Positions 8,421 to 16,834 of a stretch of 64,000 bases of DNA are shown one piece after another. The notes under the pieces are model-generated. The model was not told where the DNA came from. It saw only the letters and a list, made by a program, of their open reading frames with translations, and did not search any database. Source of the stretch: an uncultured Clostridia bacterium (GTDB lineage: Bacteria > Bacillota > Clostridia > Christensenellales > Borkfalkiaceae); contig CAKQWM010000011.1 in assembly GCA_934278995.1 (NCBI GenBank), positions 18,871 to 82,870 on the forward strand, in the 5' to 3' direction. The stretch's first letter is position 1. Every line of letters begins with the position of its first letter. The position numbers were made by a program, and so were the translations under genes.

Positions 8421-10430
8421 TCAGCCGATTTTTTCCCAAACGGTATAAAGCAGGGTGTTATCGGTCAGTTGTTTTGCTTCGTTTAAAGTCAAAGTTATTT
8501 CGCGTTCGGATTGTGTTTCGCTTGATTTGTGAATACTTACGCGTGAAATTATATTTTTTCCTTCACGGTCGGTCGAAAGCCCGATAAATTTATAGCCCTT
8601 CCTTCGTGGCAGAGATAGATTTGAAAAATCGGGAAGATAAGTATAAGTAGTTACGGTAGAGCCGTCGGGACCGCTTGCTATACCCTCAAACGCCGTAAAA
8701 GTCAACGTAAAAGAATCGACGTATTTTTCTTCGCCGTCGTATAAAAACGAACAACCGTGAACAACTGAGGAAGGCGTAAGACACCAGGCTTTTCCGAAGG
8801 TAGTTTGCTGCGCCCAGCCCTCGTTGTCAACTTTGGCGTCGGTATAAGTAGTAGATCTGAAACTGTCTCCCGCAATTGTTTTTACAGTTGACGGAAGTAT
8901 CGCCGTTACTCCGTGTTTGCCGAAAACGCCCGCGCCGATTTCTTCCACGCTTTCCGGTATAACTACGTACTCAAGAGCCGAACAACCGTAAAAAGCGTAA
9001 CTTTCAATTTTTTTTATTCCGTTGCAAAGATTGATTTCTTTCAGGTTTACACAATCGGAAAAAGCCTCTCTCCCGATTGTTTTTACGTTTCCGGGTATCG
9101 TGAAGGATTCAAAAGGTATGCCGGCGAAAGCAAATTCTTCTATTAGTTTTGCTCTTTCGGGTATAACGCTTGTTTTGCAACCCGCGATAACGGCGTCGTC
9201 GAGTTTTCTTAATACAGTATTATTTTCCGAGTAAAAAAACTCGTTATCGCCATCGACCGTTATTTCGGTAATGCCGTCGCATCCGTACGTTATTCCCGCG
9301 CCGATTTTTTTAACGGTTTTGGGTATGCGTAAAGAGGTTAAGCCGTCATCGTTATAAAAGACGCGTTCGGATATCTCTATAAGCCCGTCGTTTAACGTTA
9401 TCTCCTTCAAATTATTACAGGCAACAAAAGCGTTTTCGCCTATGGATTTTACTCCGGGAGGTAAAACGATTTTTTCGTGGGAAGTCCCGCAAAAAGCTAA
9501 GGCGTCGATTTTTGTAACGCTACCCGGTATAACGGTCGTGTTGATGCCGACGATTAAAGCGTCGTCTGCTTTACGGATAACGGCGTTGTTTTCGCTTTTA
9601 TAGACGTGGTTTCCTTTTTCAACGGTTATTTCGGTTAAGTCCTCGCAAAAAGAAAACGCAGACTCCATAATTTTCGTAACGTTTGAAGGTATAGTTATTT
9701 TTGTCAATTTTGAATTTAAAAAAGCCATCGATCCTATTTCGGTAACCTCATTTTTAAGGTTTATAGATGTGATAGCGGTATCGGAAAACACCTCGTTATG
9801 AATTACTTTTAAACCGTCGGGAATACGAACCCGTTTTAAATTTGAACAGCCTTTGAATGCCTTGGACGATATTACCGTTATATCGTCGTGGATTAAAACC
9901 GATTTTAAGTTTACCGCGCCGGAAAACGCGCCGGGAGAGTTAATGGTCGGCGAAGCTATCGCGGTTACAGGCCTACCGTCGGGCGCGACGTGCGGAATTA
10001 TAAGTTTTCCTTTAACGGAAGAAGGATCTGTCGTGAAAATCAAACAACCTTCGCTGTTTTTTATAGGGGTAGAAGAAAAGAATCCTTCTCCGTAAACATC
10101 GTAACGAATCGGCGCAGAAAATTGCGAATCGAAAGTGTTTTTCAAGTCGCCCAACGCGCAAACTTTAATTTCGTACGTTTTATATTCGTTAAAAATTTCA
10201 AACAAATCAAAAAACGCTTCTTTTGTTTCGTATTCTTTTCCGTCAACGCTTATAAGGTAACTTTCAGCCCCATCGACTTTATTGAAGGTTAAAATTTCGT
10301 CTTCTATTTTAAGCCCGTCAGGGGTTGATAACACGCCGTCGTCATTACAACCCGTAAAACATACAGCGGCTATCGCAATTAAAATTACCGAGGCTGCCGA
10401 CAGTAGTAATATTTTTTTCTTTTTCGTCAT
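8421..10430 (-). CDS. BspA-type leucine-rich repeat lipoprotein
   Basis: This 669-residue surface protein has a lipoprotein signal peptide (lipobox CFTGC). From about residue 155 to 545 it consists of BspA-like leucine-rich repeats (LRR_5 type), with units such as AFSGAVNLKSVLIHDDITVI, AFKGCSNLKRVRIPDGLKVI and AFSFCEDLTEITVEKGN. The C-terminal 100 residues (TLTFTAFEG..., RRKGYKFIGLSTDREGK..., LLYTVWEK) look like a degenerate InlB/Flg_new-type beta repeat. Such proteins usually bind host or microbial surface ligands. An AAGGAGG RBS precedes the ATG. It lies 37 bases downstream of the 10468-11736 gene, so the two probably form one operon. Confidence 0.85.
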   Translation of the reverse strand: MTKKKKILLLSAASVILIAIAAVCFTGCNDDGVLSTPDGLKIEDEILTFNKVDGAESYLISVDGKEYETKEAFFDLFEIFNEYKTYEIKVCALGDLKNTFDSQFSAPIRYDVYGEGFFSSTPIKNSEGCLIFTTDPSSVKGKLIIPHVAPDGRPVTAIASPTINSPGAFSGAVNLKSVLIHDDITVISSKAFKGCSNLKRVRIPDGLKVIHNEVFSDTAITSINLKNEVTEIGSMAFLNSKLTKITIPSNVTKIMESAFSFCEDLTEITVEKGNHVYKSENNAVIRKADDALIVGINTTVIPGSVTKIDALAFCGTSHEKIVLPPGVKSIGENAFVACNNLKEITLNDGLIEISERVFYNDDGLTSLRIPKTVKKIGAGITYGCDGITEITVDGDNEFFYSENNTVLRKLDDAVIAGCKTSVIPERAKLIEEFAFAGIPFESFTIPGNVKTIGREAFSDCVNLKEINLCNGIKKIESYAFYGCSALEYVVIPESVEEIGAGVFGKHGVTAILPSTVKTIAGDSFRSTTYTDAKVDNEGWAQQTTFGKAWCLTPSSVVHGCSFLYDGEEKYVDSFTLTFTAFEGIASGPDGSTVTTYTYLPDFSNLSLPRRKGYKFIGLSTDREGKNIISRVSIHKSSETQSEREITLTLNEAKQLTDNTLLYTVWEKIG

Positions 10431-10467
10431 AACAAACCTCCTTTTTTCTTAATTTTACGTGTCAGAA

Positions 10468-11736
10468 TTATATCGGATCGGGATCGAGTGAGCCTCCTTG
10501 CGGACATATCCACCTTATAGCAGTGACAGGCATAGTCAACCACCCTCCGCTGCCGGTCGGAAGCGCTAAATATGATACAACGCACCTACCGGGGTAATTA
10601 TCATAACCGCTTAAATCTATATCGGATAAAAATTCTGCTATCACGTCGAAATAATCCAAATGTCCATGCGCAATATAAACGTTATTGTCGGAATATGCGG
10701 AAATATCATAATCGTTCGGGTCATAAACATAGATAGGAAAATTGTATTCGAAATCTGCACGTAAATCCAACAATGCGGTAAGATATTCCTGCGTATATTG
10801 TTGGTTAATCCACGTCGTACCGATTGCGTAAATATGCTCGTTAAGCATGGCATCGGACTCGCCTTGTTGATCAATATTAACAATGGTTGCTTCGCCAGGG
10901 TATGGGAAAGCGTTTATAAATACGCCATTGCTATCGTGATAGTATAGTTTAATATTGTAATTCCTAAATATTAAGTTCCAAGTTGCACCGATTAAATGTA
11001 TGTCGGTATTATAGGCTTCCCTAAAGTAACCCAAAAACCAATAATTTACGAAATCGCAGTTTAGATAACCGTTCTGTATGTTTTCAGCCAAACTGCGGTC
11101 TATTATAAACGTACAATTTGTAAGATTAAGTTGCACACTATTATCTTCATATGCGTCTAAAAAAATATTTCCGATAAACACGTCAAAAATGCCGATATTT
11201 ATATGTATGTCAACGTAGTCTAAAAATGCGTTATACGGTTTAAATCTGTCTTCAAACTGACCGCAAACAAACATAATTTTGCAACCGTTTTCTTTTAACT
11301 TGGCAAACATAACGCTAAGACAAGCGGGGTCAAAATGAAGTGTATTGTTATTATTTCTTTCTGGAAAACCCAAAGTCAACTCAAATATTATATATGAATC
11401 GTAAATCGTATTGTACAGACCGGCGTTATAATAGTTTGTGATAAAATAAGAGAACGACTCACGATTTGTACGATACTCTAAATGATAATCTGCTATGATG
11501 CTGTTTTGCTTTAAAATCGAACAATAATTTTGGCTATGCTCTGCATCGCTAAAATAATATAAAAAGCCGGGAGTAGTTGCATCAAATAGCTCCAAAGGAT
11601 TCACAAGCGACGTTTGTGTTTCGATTTTGCTTTTTGCTTCGGCTTTGTTAATTTTGATTCCGTAAGGAAAACAAGCGAATATCACAAAGCAAATAGCAAG
11701 TGACATAATAGTCGTTCGTAAAAAGTGGTTTTTCAT
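10468..11736 (-). CDS. Exported protein of unknown function
   Basis: I do not recognise this 422-residue protein. The start at 11736 is chosen because GGAGGAAG lies about 8 bases upstream; an in-frame start 42 bases earlier lacks this. Residues 1-34 form a signal peptide (KNHFLRTT, hydrophobic core SLAICFVIFACFPYG, then KAEAKS with a plausible AxA-type cleavage). The mature part is rich in Asn, Tyr, Phe and Asp, has few Cys, and shows no obvious repeats or catalytic motif. Its codon use is clearly more AT-rich than neighbouring genes, which suggests recent acquisition. It is the first gene of an operon with the LRR lipoprotein, so a surface-associated role is likely. Confidence 0.7.
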   Translation of the reverse strand: MKNHFLRTTIMSLAICFVIFACFPYGIKINKAEAKSKIETQTSLVNPLELFDATTPGFLYYFSDAEHSQNYCSILKQNSIIADYHLEYRTNRESFSYFITNYYNAGLYNTIYDSYIIFELTLGFPERNNNNTLHFDPACLSVMFAKLKENGCKIMFVCGQFEDRFKPYNAFLDYVDIHINIGIFDVFIGNIFLDAYEDNSVQLNLTNCTFIIDRSLAENIQNGYLNCDFVNYWFLGYFREAYNTDIHLIGATWNLIFRNYNIKLYYHDSNGVFINAFPYPGEATIVNIDQQGESDAMLNEHIYAIGTTWINQQYTQEYLTALLDLRADFEYNFPIYVYDPNDYDISAYSDNNVYIAHGHLDYFDVIAEFLSDIDLSGYDNYPGRCVVSYLALPTGSGGWLTMPVTAIRWICPQGGSLDPDPI

Positions 11737-11859
11737 TTTTTCTTCCTCCAAAGATATATTTATCATTAAAAGTTGCACGTATTAAATTATGCAACTTATT
11801 AAGATACTAATTATGCCTTTATCAAAGAAGTGTGCATTATAACGACACTTGTCATTGCT

Positions 11860-11888
11860 ATAATAACATTTTATTTTTATATTGTCAA
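11860..11888 (-). promoter_or_regulatory. sigma-A promoter for the exported protein/LRR operon
   Basis: On the minus strand, TTGACA (11888-11883) and TATTAT (11865-11860) are 17 bp apart. The predicted leader is about 115 nt. Confidence 0.75.
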
Positions 11889-11906
11889 CGGTTTTTTTAT
11901 AAAATA

Positions 11907-11940
11907 AACAAGCGTTCGGAAAAAATCGAACGCCTGTTTT
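11907..11940 (-). terminator. Terminator after the HTH regulator gene
   Basis: GCGTTCG/CGAACGC extended by AACA/TGTT arms forms a hairpin around an A-rich loop, downstream of the minus-strand regulator and upstream of the next minus-strand promoter. Confidence 0.6.
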
Positions 11941-12020
11941 CAATGCTGTTTTAAAATTATTTTATTTTCAATATTGTTTAATCATTTTATTTATAATTAA
12001 ATTTCAATGCGGATATTGTA

Positions 12021-12365
12021 TTATTTCAACGCGGAAAGTTTTTCTATAAGCGCGGTTTTTAAAAGGGGATAGTTTGCGTTGCCGATTGTCGAAGAATCCT
12101 CTTTAAGCGCCGTTATTACCGACTTTAAAAGCGCGGTTTCCTCTTCCGTAAAATAGCCGTAACGTATTTTGTAGTCTTGCGGGACGTAATATCCGCCGTT
12201 TCTGCCGTACTCCACGGTAAGCGGTATGCCGGATAACGTTATTTCGTCAAGGTAGCGCATGGCGGTGCGCTTTGAAACCCCGTAACGATTCATAACGTCT
12301 TTTGTGGTAATCTTCTTTTTGTTAAGCAATAAAAAAGTAAGGCTTAAAAGCGTCTGAAGTTTCAA
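12021..12365 (-). CDS. HTH-type transcriptional regulator (DeoR/YafY-like, WYL-less)
   Basis: This small DNA-binding protein of about 114 residues has an N-terminal winged helix (HTH_11 type): LLNKKKITTKDVMNRYGVSKRTAMRYLDEITLSGIPLTVEYGRNGGYYVP. That is the N-terminal pattern of YafY/DeoR-like regulators, but the C-terminal WYL ligand domain is absent, and only about 45 residues follow. I place the start at TTG 12365 because an AAGGGGGG-type RBS lies just upstream. The longer in-frame start (12464) overlaps the -35 box of the gene's own promoter and is therefore unlikely. The target genes are unknown; murG lies upstream on the same strand. Confidence 0.75.
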   Translation of the reverse strand: MKLQTLLSLTFLLLNKKKITTKDVMNRYGVSKRTAMRYLDEITLSGIPLTVEYGRNGGYYVPQDYKIRYGYFTEEETALLKSVITALKEDSSTIGNANYPLLKTALIEKLSALK

Positions 12366-12434
12366 TTTTTCACCCCCCTTTATTGCGAGCGTCCGGTTTT
12401 TTAAACGTGGCAAGCGTTTTTTAGTTACGTAATT

Positions 12435-12464
12435 ATTATAACGCTTTACGCTATCTTCGGTCAA
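12435..12464 (-). promoter_or_regulatory. sigma-A promoter for the HTH regulator
   Basis: On the minus strand, TTGACC (12464-12459) and TATAAT (12440-12435) are separated by 18 bp. This separates the regulator's transcription from murG and fixes its start codon downstream. Confidence 0.75.
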
Positions 12465-12485
12465 TAAAAACGAGGGCTGAAAACC

Positions 12486-13571
12486 TTACAAGGTGTTCAA
12501 TATAGCGGACGGGGAGCGGGCGGCGGAAGGTTTTTGTTCGCCGTATTTACATAAAACTTCGGCAATGCGCCTGTTACCGCAAAGATTTTCGCACTTTTTC
12601 ATATTGTTTATATAGTAATTTTTTTCGGCGTAAGTTTTATCGATTTTATCGAGCAGAAAAGTAGGGTTTAAGTTTTCTTCGTATAAAATATTACACATGC
12701 CTTTTTTTAAAAAATAGCGGGCGTTTAAAATCTGATCGCCCCTGGAGGCTTTTTTGCTGAGCGGAATAAACAGGGTAGGGATTTTCAGATTCATAAGTTC
12801 AAACGAAGCGCCCGCGCCCGAACGCGACACGGCAACGTCGCAAGCGGAATAGGCAAGTGAAATATCGTCGAGATATTTTATAGGGAAATAACCTTTTATT
12901 TTTTCTTTTTTTATATCGTTTACGCCTACGTGCAGAACGTCGTATTTTTTTAATAAATCGGGCAATAAGCCCGTTATCGCGTTGTTTATGGTCAAACTAC
13001 CCATGCTTCCGCCCAAAATAAGAAGCACCGGTTTATGTCCCGAAAAACCGAAACGTTTCAGCGCGGGCGGTTTATCGAGATTAAATTCTCTTACGGGCGG
13101 ACCTGTAAAAAGATAATTTTTACCGTTTTTTGCGGTGTCCGAAAAAGAGGTTAAAACGCTCGCGCATTTTTTGGAAACGAGTTTATTGGCAAGCCCCACC
13201 GTATAATCGGATTCGTGCGCGACGACGGGTATTTTTAGTTTTTTAGCGGCAAAAATTACGGGGACGGAAACGTACCCGCCTTTTGAAAATACTACGTTGG
13301 GTTTCAATTCCTTTAATATTTTTTCGGCTTCGCGTATTCCTTTCAGCACCCGACTTAAAATAGTCAGATTATCGAGTGAAAAATAGCGTTTGAGTTTTGC
13401 CGTGGTAATGCCGTAATATTTAAAAGTTTTACTCATAACGGGTTCTTCCGCCCCGCCCGAGGAACCTATATAATAAAAATCGTCGAAACTGTTTTTAAGA
13501 TAGGGGTATATTGCAAGATGCGGAAGCGCATGCCCTAAAGTTCCTCCGCCGGTTAGTACTATGGTTTTCAT
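12486..13571 (-). CDS. murG: UDP-GlcNAc:lipid I N-acetylglucosaminyltransferase MurG-like
   Basis: This 361-residue GT-B glycosyltransferase should add GlcNAc to lipid I to form lipid II at the inner membrane face during peptidoglycan synthesis. Visible MurG features are the N-terminal glycine loop GGTLGHALPHLAI (family consensus GGTGGH, here with Leu), FSKGGYVSVPVIFAAKKLKIPVVAHESD, LLILGGSMGSLTINNAI and the donor-binding SRSGAGASFELMNLKIPTLFIPL. The length is normal. It stands alone rather than in a division/cell-wall cluster, so it may be a MurG paralogue. There is no SD, and a TAATAT element lies only 5 bases before the ATG, hinting at a leaderless transcript. Confidence 0.85.
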   Translation of the reverse strand: MKTIVLTGGGTLGHALPHLAIYPYLKNSFDDFYYIGSSGGAEEPVMSKTFKYYGITTAKLKRYFSLDNLTILSRVLKGIREAEKILKELKPNVVFSKGGYVSVPVIFAAKKLKIPVVAHESDYTVGLANKLVSKKCASVLTSFSDTAKNGKNYLFTGPPVREFNLDKPPALKRFGFSGHKPVLLILGGSMGSLTINNAITGLLPDLLKKYDVLHVGVNDIKKEKIKGYFPIKYLDDISLAYSACDVAVSRSGAGASFELMNLKIPTLFIPLSKKASRGDQILNARYFLKKGMCNILYEENLNPTFLLDKIDKTYAEKNYYINNMKKCENLCGNRRIAEVLCKYGEQKPSAARSPSAILNTL

Positions 13572-13641
13572 AATATATATTATGTTTTTTTAAACGAAAA
13601 TTTAAACAAGTGAAAATTTCAAAGATTTTTTCAAAAAGGTA

Positions 13642-13670
13642 TTGAAATCGCTTAAAACATGGTGTACAAT
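13642..13670 (+). promoter_or_regulatory. sigma-A promoter placing the glpK start at the transcript 5' end
   Basis: TTGAAA (13642-13647) and TACAAT (13665-13670) have a 17-bp spacer. The predicted +1 coincides with the A of ATG 13677, so the mRNA would be leaderless. Confidence 0.7.
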
Positions 13671-13676
13671 ATATCT

Positions 13677-15116
13677 ATGAGTAAAATTATAGGTATTGAC
13701 GCGGGTACGACGTCCGTTCGTTCCGCATGTTACGACACGAAAACGGGCAAACTCAAAATAGTAAAGCAAAAGTCTGTCGATCAGTATTACCCGCACCCCG
13801 GCTGGGTGGAAGAAGATGCCGAAGAAATCTTTTTATCGACGTTGCTTTGTTTAAACGATGCTTTGGATTATTCTAAACTGAAAGCCAAAGGCATAGGCAT
13901 AACCAACATGCGCGAAACGGTCGTTGCGTGGGATAAATTTACACAAAAACCCCTCTATAGGTCGATTATCTGGCAATGCCGACGCACGAAAGAGTATTGC
14001 GAAAGCCTTTCGGAAGACGCTAAAGCGATGATAAAAGAAAAAACGGGGCTTGTGGTTGACGCTTATTTTTCGGCAAGTAAAATAAAATGGCTTCTCGATA
14101 ACGTCGAAGCGGTAAAACAAGCGCTTGACGAAAACCGCCTTATGGTAGGCACTATCGACAGTTACCTCATATACAGGCTTACCGAGGGCAAAAGTTTCGT
14201 AACCGACGTAACGAACGCGTCGAGGACCATGCTTTTCAATCTCAGAACGCTCGATTACGACGACGAACTTTTAAAACTTTTCGGTATTCCGAGAAGTATT
14301 CTTCCCGACGTTATCGATAACGATCAATTAGCGGGCGAATATAACTATCAGGGGAAGGCTTTTCCTATCTGCGGAGTAATAGGAGATCAGCAGGCAGCAC
14401 TTTACGGGCAGGGGTGCATAGAAGCGGGTACGGGTAAAATAACTTACGGCACGGGCATGTTTATCCTTTTCAATACGGGTAATATTATTCCAAAGTCCGA
14501 AAGCGGAATAATTTCAACCGTCGGCTTTAAGGTCGGCGGAAAGGTAAATTACGCTTTAGAAGGTTCCGTATTCAACGCCGGTACCGCCGTGCAGTGGCTT
14601 CGTGACAAAATGGGGCTTATAACCGACGCAAGCGAAAGCGAAATGCTTGCAAATTCCGTGAAAAGTTCGGAGGGCGTATCGTTTGTTCCCGCGTTTACTG
14701 GGCTTGGCGCGCCGAAATGGAAGCCCGACGCAACCGGGCTTATTACGGGCATAACCCGCAATACGTCGCGCGCCCATATCGTAAGAGCGGCGCTCGAGGC
14801 GATGGCTTTTTCGGCAAGACAACTTTTTGCCGTAATGGAAGAAGAAAGCGGAATAAAACTTCAAAAAATCCGCGCGGACGGCGGCGCCGCCAAAAACGGC
14901 TTTCTGATGGGGTTTCAGGCAGACGAACTTGCTACCGACGTTGAAGTTCCCGTTTGTACCGAATCTACGGTGCTTGGCGCTATCAAATTGTGCGTTAAAG
15001 GGCTTAACGCAGAGGATTCGGGAAAAGAAGAAGAGGTTAAAGTTTTCAAACCGCGTCAAAGTCACGACGAAGAATATAAAAATTGGCTTAAAGCCGTAGA
15101 GAGGTGTGTTTTATGA
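13677..15116 (+). CDS. glpK: Glycerol kinase (FGGY family)
   Basis: The product phosphorylates glycerol to glycerol-3-phosphate with ATP. It is about 479 residues long, in the FGGY range. Family marks include the N-terminal phosphate loop IGIDAGTTSVRSACYD, the GITNMRETVVAWD segment (GITNQRET in typical GlpK), PLYRSIIWQCRRT, TGKITYGTGMFILFNTG, and the FGGY C-terminal signature region with DGGAAKNGFLMGFQADEL. ATG 13677 is chosen because the upstream in-frame ATG at 13659 overlaps the promoter. The next gene, a lipase-like hydrolase, overlaps by 4 bp (ATGA), which suggests that glycerol released from acylglycerols is used here. Confidence 0.92.
   Translation: MSKIIGIDAGTTSVRSACYDTKTGKLKIVKQKSVDQYYPHPGWVEEDAEEIFLSTLLCLNDALDYSKLKAKGIGITNMRETVVAWDKFTQKPLYRSIIWQCRRTKEYCESLSEDAKAMIKEKTGLVVDAYFSASKIKWLLDNVEAVKQALDENRLMVGTIDSYLIYRLTEGKSFVTDVTNASRTMLFNLRTLDYDDELLKLFGIPRSILPDVIDNDQLAGEYNYQGKAFPICGVIGDQQAALYGQGCIEAGTGKITYGTGMFILFNTGNIIPKSESGIISTVGFKVGGKVNYALEGSVFNAGTAVQWLRDKMGLITDASESEMLANSVKSSEGVSFVPAFTGLGAPKWKPDATGLITGITRNTSRAHIVRAALEAMAFSARQLFAVMEEESGIKLQKIRADGGAAKNGFLMGFQADELATDVEVPVCTESTVLGAIKLCVKGLNAEDSGKEEEVKVFKPRQSHDEEYKNWLKAVERCVL
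13953..13973 (+). repeat. Dispersed 21-bp motif, copy 3 (inside glpK)
   Basis: CTCTATAGGTCGATTATC matches the core exactly, in frame within the conserved PLYRSIIWQ segment of glycerol kinase. This copy may therefore be constrained by the protein. Confidence 0.55.
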
Positions 15117-16012
15117 ACAGATTGACGTTTCAAGCGTTTGACGGAAAACAGATTTCATACGTGGAGTGGTCCGTTGACGAGCCTAAGGCGGTAGTTCTGA
15201 TCGCGCACGGTATGTGCGAGCATATAATGCGTTACGAGCGTATTGCCGAAAGTCTAAACAACGCCGGTTATCTTGCGATAGGCGACGACCACAGAGGACA
15301 CGGCTCCACCGACGAAGAAACTTTCGGGTACTCCGACGGCGACATGTATCACGATACTTTAAAGGATATGGCTATGCTTTGTAAAATTTACAAAGAAAAG
15401 TATCCCGATTTAAAAATTATATTGTTTTCTCACAGTTACGGTTCGTTTTTATCTCAACGGTTTATTGAAGAATATAACGAGTATCTCGACGGCGTAATAT
15501 TAGGCGGAAGCGCAAATATGAAGGGCGCGTTACCCGTTCTTGGAGGTATCGTAGCAAGCATCGGTTGTACTTTTAAAGGCAAAAATAAGCCCGCCAGGCT
15601 TCTTCATAACATGACTTTTGAAACCTATAAAAAACAACTCGGGTTGGATTCCTTTATATCGACTATAGAATCGGAAGCAAAACGTTACGAAGACGACGAC
15701 AGGTGCGGTTTTGTATGCTCTTATAATTTTTACAGATGCTTTTTCAAAGGTTTAAGGGAAATTTACAAGAAGAAAAATCTTGCCAAATTGAACAAAAATA
15801 TGCCCATGCTTATAATAAGCGGCGCAAACGATCCCGTAGGGGGGTATTCAAAACTCACCGCAAAACTTTATTATCTATATAAAGAACAAGGCGTAAAAGA
15901 CGTTACGCTTAAACTTTACGACGGCGTTTTACACGAATTTTTAAACGACGTATCCAAAGACGAATCTACCCGCGATATTATAGAATTTTGCGATAAAGTA
16001 GTAGGCGAATAA
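15113..16012 (+). CDS. Alpha/beta hydrolase, monoacylglycerol lipase-like
   Basis: This 299-residue serine hydrolase resembles the monoacylglycerol lipase/lysophospholipase family (Hydrolase_4). The oxyanion-loop segment AHGMCEHIMRYERIAESL is followed by DDHRGHGST, both typical. The nucleophile elbow is SHSYGS with Ser108; the usual first Gly is replaced by Ser. Candidate acid and histidine residues lie in SGANDPVGG and VLHEFLND. The start at 15113 overlaps the glpK stop as ATGA and has GAGAGG upstream, so translation is coupled. Cutting monoacylglycerols would give glycerol for GlpK, which fits the pairing, but the substrate is inferred. Confidence 0.85.
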   Translation: MNRLTFQAFDGKQISYVEWSVDEPKAVVLIAHGMCEHIMRYERIAESLNNAGYLAIGDDHRGHGSTDEETFGYSDGDMYHDTLKDMAMLCKIYKEKYPDLKIILFSHSYGSFLSQRFIEEYNEYLDGVILGGSANMKGALPVLGGIVASIGCTFKGKNKPARLLHNMTFETYKKQLGLDSFISTIESEAKRYEDDDRCGFVCSYNFYRCFFKGLREIYKKKNLAKLNKNMPMLIISGANDPVGGYSKLTAKLYYLYKEQGVKDVTLKLYDGVLHEFLNDVSKDESTRDIIEFCDKVVGE

Positions 16013-16035
16013 ATCGGGTTTTTTGATTAAAGTCG

Positions 16036-16056
16036 GGCTATAAGCCAGTTATCGGG
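16036..16056 (+). repeat. Dispersed 21-bp motif, copy 4 (intergenic)
   Basis: GGCTATAAGCCAGTTATCGG is a variant copy located between the hydrolase stop and its terminator. Confidence 0.6.
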
Positions 16057-16070
16057 CAAAAACAACTATA

Positions 16071-16105
16071 AAAGCGACTGCAAATTGTTTTTTTGCGGTC
16101 GCTTT
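16071..16105 (+). terminator. Rho-independent terminator after the glpK operon
   Basis: AAAGCGACTGCAAA (16071-16084) pairs with TTTGCGGTCGCTTT (16092-16105) with one G-T pair, followed by a T-rich run. Confidence 0.85.
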
Positions 16106-16197
16106 TATTCGATTTAAACGGCTTTAAAAACGTTAAGAATAAATCGTGTCGTTATAATTGTTCTTTTTACAAAAATTATGCGACGCCGAAAAACTGT

Positions 16198-16225
16198 TTG
16201 CCAAATAATGAAAGTGTGATATAAT
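16198..16225 (+). promoter_or_regulatory. sigma-A promoter for pgsA
   Basis: TTGCCA (16198-16203), a 16-bp spacer and TATAAT (16220-16225) lie about 48 bases before the pgsA start. Confidence 0.7.
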
Positions 16226-16273
16226 CTTAAATATAATAACGGCAAACCACGATTATCTGTTAACGGTGACTTA

Positions 16274-16834
16274 ATGAAGAACAAATTTTTTACTATCCCG
16301 AATATATTGTCGCTTTTCAGAATAGCGCTTATACCTTTTATAGTATGGGCGTACGTTCTTGACAGGCTTTATTTTATGGCGGCGCTCATAGCCGTATCCG
16401 GCGTATCGGATATTCTGGACGGGATAATTGCAAGAAAGTTCGACATGGTCACAAACGTCGGTAAAGCCCTCGATCCGATTGCCGATAAACTTACCCTTTT
16501 TACGCTTTTAGTAATACTTTGTTTTTATCTGAGGTCGGCGCCCATTATAATACTGTGCGTGCTTTTTGCCGTAAAGGAAGCGGTTATGGGGATAGAGGGT
16601 ATAATAGTAATTAAAAAAACGGGAACGACTTACAGCGCGAACGCCGTCGGTAAGGCGACAACGGTAACCCTTTACGTAAATATTTTACTGCATTTGCTGG
16701 TTAAGGATTTACCGATTTGGCTGTCTCGCGCGATTATAGGCTCTTCAATGGTGCTTGTATGCGTTTCGCTCGGCGTATATACGGCGCAAAATATGCGCAG
16801 AATAAAAAACGGTGAAGTAACTAATAATGACTGA
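16274..16834 (+). CDS. pgsA: CDP-diacylglycerol--glycerol-3-phosphate 3-phosphatidyltransferase
   Basis: This 186-residue integral membrane enzyme makes phosphatidylglycerophosphate, the committed step to phosphatidylglycerol. The CDP-alcohol phosphotransferase signature is complete: SDILDGIIARKFDMVTNVGKALDPIADKLT fits DxxDG(x)2AR(x)8G(x)3D(x)3D. Several hydrophobic segments flank it (for example the LFTLLVILCFYL and AIIGSSMVLVCVSLGVY regions). The length is normal. The next gene starts 8 bases before its stop, so the two are co-translated. The upstream glpK gene supplies the same glycerol-3-phosphate pool. Confidence 0.9.
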   Translation: MKNKFFTIPNILSLFRIALIPFIVWAYVLDRLYFMAALIAVSGVSDILDGIIARKFDMVTNVGKALDPIADKLTLFTLLVILCFYLRSAPIIILCVLFAVKEAVMGIEGIIVIKKTGTTYSANAVGKATTVTLYVNILLHLLVKDLPIWLSRAIIGSSMVLVCVSLGVYTAQNMRRIKNGEVTNND

